From: a virus
Reading direction: 5' to 3' (one strand)
Virus record (IMG/VR): IMGVR_UViG_3300030380_002405
Location: 25,783 to 67,852 of that record
DNA length: 42,070 bases
Shown here piece after piece: positions 38,963-42,070 of this stretch; the stretch's first letter is position 1; the number at the start of each line of letters is the position of its first letter. A program made the translations under genes and the position numbers. Below the pieces are notes generated by a model. It worked only from the letters and a program-made list of their open reading frames with translations, ran no database searches and was not told the DNA's origin.

Positions 38963-39797
38963 CTTCTTGGGATGGTGATCCTAACTGGTGTGTATGATCT
39001 GGAAGTGAACCAGGTCTTGCTTGAGTTACTATAACGTCTGCACATATAGAAGCATAAGGAGAACGAGGGTGGAACATAATACCCTTTTGCTTTAAATCAC
39101 CACAGTTTTTTAGACGAGCTAATTCAAAGTCTAATCTTTTGTTAGCAACCAATTGAGTATTCATATCAATCTGTGCTTGTGCAGCTTCATGACATTGCCT
39201 TTGCAATTTTCTATTCAGTGGTATGGAGAGAGTAGCAGATAATCCTAAGTTAAAATTTTGATTTGCCTTCATGTCAGTGCGAACTGGTTTCTGCCATACT
39301 TGTTGACCAGGATTATCTGGTAGACCATCAGGACCATCTACATCAACGGTGATCTCCATAGGCACACCATCTTCCCACCATCTATCAGCAACACCATCAC
39401 CGTTTACATCATATAGTGGATCGTTAGGATCACTTCTTCTTACTGTATTATACCAAGGTTCCCACGGATAATTCTTTACTGTAGTAATTGTCTCTGTAAC
39501 CTGACCAGTCAAATCTCTCATGTCATACTGAGGTTCCAAGTAGAAATCTTCCCACGGATCCTTTCTACTATCAGCAAACTGTATGTAAGGTGTAGCATTA
39601 AACGTACTACCTTGACACTGCACTCCACCACCATAAGTGTTAGTAATGTATGGACCCTGAAGAACCTGAATAGCTTGGTTCGTTACTGAGCCAGAACTAT
39701 TAGCGATTGGATTAGCAGTGGCACTAACTCCACCAACACCTTGTGCTAGTGCGACATTAGGACATAAAAGACTACTGCAAGTTGCTATTGCGTAAAT
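38712..39797 (-). CDS. exported virion-type protein with no standard start codon
   Basis: Minus-strand reading. The recognisable product starts with a secretion signal AIATCSSLLCPNVALAQ, then GVGGVSATANPIANSSGSVTN, QAIQVLQGPYITNTYGGGV and MFHPRSPYASICADVIV, as in cyanophage exported proteins next to the 39785 gene. No ATG, GTG or TTG lies in frame between residue 1 of the long open frame (40091) and this point; ATT (39797) or ATA (39788) could initiate, overlapping the upstream gene's stop. A frameshift fusion is an alternative. The Ser/Gln-rich C-terminus overlaps the plus-strand gene. Confidence 0.6.
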   Translation of the reverse strand: MYAIATCSSLLCPNVALAQGVGGVSATANPIANSSGSVTNQAIQVLQGPYITNTYGGGVQCQGSTFNATPYIQFADSRKDPWEDFYLEPQYDMRDLTGQVTETITTVKNYPWEPWYNTVRRSDPNDPLYDVNGDGVADRWWEDGVPMEITVDVDGPDGLPDNPGQQVWQKPVRTDMKANQNFNLGLSATLSIPLNRKLQRQCHEAAQAQIDMNTQLVANKRLDFELARLKNCGDLKQKGIMFHPRSPYASICADVIVTQARPGSLPDHTHQLGSPSQEVTSDDSVPSSESESQNSDLSAALDVEQRKGLDQIFQGLSLPWQKVSSQEVLSPSEANPLGVLQVGQSLSQPQQSSQSSSQSED

Positions 39798-40249
39798 GTG
39801 CTTGTTGTATCTGTTACGCTTTCTACTATGGTTGTTCTTTGAATTATTGTTTGATTTGTCAGGCCTGGCCCAGAATAACTCTGGGTAAATTGAAATGCGT
39901 TTCCAGGCGTTGATATTGTAAATTGACTTGCGTTCGAGAGATCTAATGAGTCGAAGGAACTTGTTACTGCTCCTTGTACCTCTCCTGTTCCGTCTGCTGA
40001 CGGATTGATTGTCACTGTTGAAGTGTTCACTGTTGGGTTCAGTCTCTCTCCGTTGTTGGAGATTCCTGAGCCAGTCACTGTGTATTCCCATCCTGTCCTA
40101 TAATCAACTGAATTAATAGTCTCCGTTACATTGGAGGTGGTCTCGGTGTGGCTAGTCATCGAGCCCTGAGTAAAATTTGGCACTACGGGAACCGCTTGTG
40201 CCGCAGTACCACCACTCAGAAGTAGTAGTACTGTAAGGAGTTTGTTCAT
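39785..40249 (-). CDS. exported beta-rich protein
   Basis: 154 residues from ATG on the minus strand at 40249, with AGAGGAG about 10 bp upstream. The signal peptide MNKLLTVLLLLSGGTAAQA is followed by PVVPNFTQGSMTSHTETTSN and a Thr/Ser/Asn-rich beta-type body. A cyanophage family of exported or virion proteins. Stop TAG overlaps the start region of the 38712 gene. Confidence 0.75.
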   Translation of the reverse strand: MNKLLTVLLLLSGGTAAQAVPVVPNFTQGSMTSHTETTSNVTETINSVDYRTGWEYTVTGSGISNNGERLNPTVNTSTVTINPSADGTGEVQGAVTSSFDSLDLSNASQFTISTPGNAFQFTQSYSGPGLTNQTIIQRTTIVESVTDTTSTFTQ

Positions 40250-40263
40250 TATATATAACTCCT

Positions 40264-40794
40264 CTACCTGACGGTAATTTCTGATACAAATTGGCCAGTA
40301 GCCGATGTACCTGCACCACCTGCGGTTAAAGTCATCACACCTGCGGAGGTAATTGTACCAGCTAGGGTTCCAGCTACACCACCAGACGACGTAAAGTTTG
40401 TGCCGTATGCTGGCATGTCTGCTACGACACCACTAGCAACGTCAACACCTGTACCGATAGGATTTATGGCATCACCCTGAGTCCAACTTTCCGAGAACGA
40501 AAATGCCGAGCCAGCTGTGTTAATTTCGTATCCACCAAGATCTTGAGTTGCTGCAGCAGTTGCTGTACCAGCAGTCATCGTACCAAAGTGAGCACTATCA
40601 GAAACTTTAATGTTATTACCGCTAACAGTATAAGTTGAGCCTAATCTGGTTCCACTTGTGTAAGCTGCGTCCACAGTGAGTTGAGTCGAAGTAGTTAACC
40701 TGTGAGTTAGATCAGCGTTAGCAGATGGTGCTACCAATGCACCTGTCATCAAAAACATCGCAAGAGGTAATAGTCTTTTCATTCTTTGAGACAT
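40264..40794 (-). CDS. exported Gly/Thr-rich protein
   Basis: 176 residues from ATG 40794 (ATG 40782, MKRLLPL, is also possible). Signal peptide MKRLLPLAMFLMTGALVAPSANA, then a Ser/Thr/Gly-rich beta body. First gene of the minus-strand exported trio; 14 bp before the next gene. Likely displayed on the virion or the host surface, by composition only. Confidence 0.7.
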   Translation of the reverse strand: MSQRMKRLLPLAMFLMTGALVAPSANADLTHRLTTSTQLTVDAAYTSGTRLGSTYTVSGNNIKVSDSAHFGTMTAGTATAAATQDLGGYEINTAGSAFSFSESWTQGDAINPIGTGVDVASGVVADMPAYGTNFTSSGGVAGTLAGTITSAGVMTLTAGGAGTSATGQFVSEITVR

Positions 40795-41089
40795 CAAACC
40801 TATTTCTATATATAAGGCAATAAAACTTAATTAAATTTTAAGGTATCTTGTGCTACATATGGTGTCATGGTATAAGTTTGGGTTATAACAGTCATTAGAG
40901 ATACTTTTAATGGTACGGTGTTGACAAAATTGTAAAGTTTTGTTATACTAAATAAATCGGTGAGCATTTGCTGACCGTTCCCCTAACCGAGACCACGGGG
41001 TTAAGTCTCTCATATCCACTAGTGAAGGGATTAGTGGAAATACAAGTATCGCTCTACCCTTAGAGCCCTACAAGAATTTAATTGTCCTC
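40795..41089 (+). promoter_or_regulatory. divergent intergenic region with psbA promoter and structured leader
   Basis: Divides the minus-strand trio from psbA. Sigma70-type promoter TTGACA (40921-40926), 17 bp, TATACT (40944-40949); predicted start near 40956. The leader begins with a hairpin CGGTGAGC/GCTGACCG (40958-40965 with 40970-40977, one mismatch), then CCCC/GGGG (40980 and 40997), and a perfect 7-bp stem TCCACTA/TAGTGGA (41015 and 41032). No Shine-Dalgarno at ATG 41090. Possibly a PhotoRC-type RNA motif; unverified. No minus-strand promoter recognised. Confidence 0.7.
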
Positions 41090-42070
41090 ATGACAACTCT
41101 TCAAAAACGTGAACAAGGACTCCTATCTGGATGGTCCGAGTTCTGCGAGTGGGTTACAAGTACTAACAACCGCATCTATGTTGGTTGGTTCGGTGTCTTG
41201 ATGATCCCTTGCCTATTAGCAGCAGCAACATGTTTCATTGTTGCATTCATCGCTGCACCTCCTGTCGATATCGACGGAATCCGTGAACCAGTTGCTGGTT
41301 CATTCATGTATGGTAACAACATCATCTCTGGTGCTGTAGTTCCATCATCAAACGCAATCGGTTTACACTTCTACCCAATCTGGGAAGCTGCTAATTTAGA
41401 TGAGTGGCTTTACAACGGTGGTCCTTACCAGTTGGTAATCTTCCACTTCCTTATTGGAATCTCAGCATACATGGGAAGACAGTGGGAACTATCATACCGT
41501 TTAGGTATGCGTCCTTGGATCTGTGTTGCATACTCTGCACCAGTATCTGCTGCTTTCGCAGTATTCCTTGTATACCCATTCGGTCAGGGTTCATTCTCAG
41601 ACGGAATGCCTTTAGGTATCTCAGGAACATTCAACTTCATGTTCGTATTCCAAGCAGAACATAACATCCTTATGCACCCATTCCATATGGCAGGTGTTGC
41701 AGGTATGTTCGGTGGAGCATTGTTCTCTGCTATGCACGGTTCTCTTGTTACATCTTCACTTATCCGTGAAACCACTGGTCTAGATTCTCAGAACTATGGC
41801 TATAAATTTGGACAGGAAGAAGAAACATACAACATTGTTGCTGCTCACGGTTATTTTGGTCGCCTTATCTTCCAATATGCATCGTTCAACAACAGTCGTT
41901 CTCTTCACTTTTTCTTAGCATCTTGGCCTGTTATTTGTGTATGGTTAACCTCTATGGGTATCTGCACAATGGCATTCAACCTTAACGGTTTCAACTTCAA
42001 CCAATCTGTCGTAGACGGATCAGGTAAGGTTGTTCCTACTTGGGGTGATGTTCTTAACAGGGCAAACTTG
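41090..42070 (+). CDS. psbA: photosystem II D1 protein (incomplete at right edge)
   Basis: Starts [20 protein letters not shown] and is in frame to the last base (327 codons), so about 30 C-terminal residues lie outside the window. Full D1 features are visible: [52 protein letters not shown], the [18 protein letters not shown] region with donor-side His, and [15 protein letters not shown] near QB. Phage D1 replaces the fast-turnover host D1 during infection. Driven by the sigma70-type promoter at 40921. Confidence 0.98.
   Translation, partial: MTTLQKREQGLLSGWSEFCEWVTSTNNRIYVGWFGVLMIPCLLAAATCFIVAFIAAPPVDIDGIREPVAGSFMYGNNIISGAVVPSSNAIGLHFYPIWEAANLDEWLYNGGPYQLVIFHFLIGISAYMGRQWELSYRLGMRPWICVAYSAPVSAAFAVFLVYPFGQGSFSDGMPLGISGTFNFMFVFQAEHNILMHPFHMAGVAGMFGGALFSAMHGSLVTSSLIRETTGLDSQNYGYKFGQEEETYNIVAAHGYFGRLIFQYASFNNSRSLHFFLASWPVICVWLTSMGICTMAFNLNGFNFNQSVVDGSGKVVPTWGDVLNRANL

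Noticed and set aside
40802-40814. TATATATA as a minus-strand late promoter for the 40794 gene
   Set aside because: Too close to the start codon (about 12 bp) to leave a transcript leader, and it is not a NATAAATA match.
1-42070. tRNA genes, CRISPR arrays, integrase or insertion sequences
   Set aside because: No cloverleaf-like GTTCRANNC-containing stretch, regular repeat array, recombinase or transposase signature was seen by reading; a tRNA or repeat scan was not possible here.

Overview
The window looks like part of the genome of a T4-like marine cyanophage (cyanomyovirus) that infects Prochlorococcus or Synechococcus. The evidence is the AT-rich sequence, very tight gene packing with many ATGA/TAATG stop-start overlaps, NATAAATA (T4-type) late promoters, a gp61-type primase, phage-type NrdA/NrdB, PurS/PurM/PyrE, NifU-like protein, a high-light-inducible (Hli) gene array and a photosystem II psbA gene that runs off the right edge.

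Layout. 1-3511: virion/structural-type and small conserved phage genes behind late promoters. 3521-7933: DNA primase, then ribonucleotide reductase alpha and beta. 7896-9544: small genes, a SegE-like GIY-YIG endonuclease, a TagD-like nucleotidyltransferase and a zinc-ribbon protein. 9544-11278: membrane proteins followed by an unusual photosynthetic electron-transfer cassette: NdhI (a two-[4Fe-4S] NDH-1 subunit), a probable NdhP, PsaJ (photosystem I) and an unrecognised two-helix membrane protein, each start overlapping the previous stop. 11281-12509: an early-type sigma70 promoter and small genes including PurS. 12576-29657: one uninterrupted block of 20 sugar-nucleotide and glycosyltransferase genes behind a single strong sigma70-type promoter. 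It holds GDP-mannose 3,5-epimerase, RmlB, RmlC, an RfbH-type [2Fe-2S]/PLP 3-dehydratase, a UDP-glucose-dehydrogenase-family enzyme, NAD synthetase, three GT11 fucosyltransferase-like proteins, GT17, GT25, GT2 and others.

29658-31308: a late promoter with a structured leader, a secreted porin-like beta protein, a terminator/promoter fusion, a structured 5' leader and two membrane proteins. 31339-33268: an early promoter driving a train of six Hli proteins mixed with tiny one-helix membrane peptides, two of the Hli proteins lacking the arginine of the chlorophyll-binding motif. 33265-38962: small late genes, a holin-like protein, NifU-like, PurM, a staphylococcal-nuclease-like protein, PyrE and a proline-rich membrane-anchored protein. 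38712-40794 (minus strand): three exported proteins, one of which has no conventional start codon and overlaps the opposite-strand gene by about 250 bp. 40921-42070: sigma70-type promoter, structured leader and psbA (incomplete).

Working model (inference): early sigma70-type promoters drive takeover functions: the glycan block (host-surface or virion glycan remodelling), Hli proteins and D1. The NDH-1/PSI cassette may steer electrons into cyclic flow, producing ATP for the nucleotide synthesis carried out by NrdAB, PurS/PurM and PyrE. NATAAATA promoters drive the virion and lysis genes. No tRNA, CRISPR array, integrase or insertion sequence was seen.
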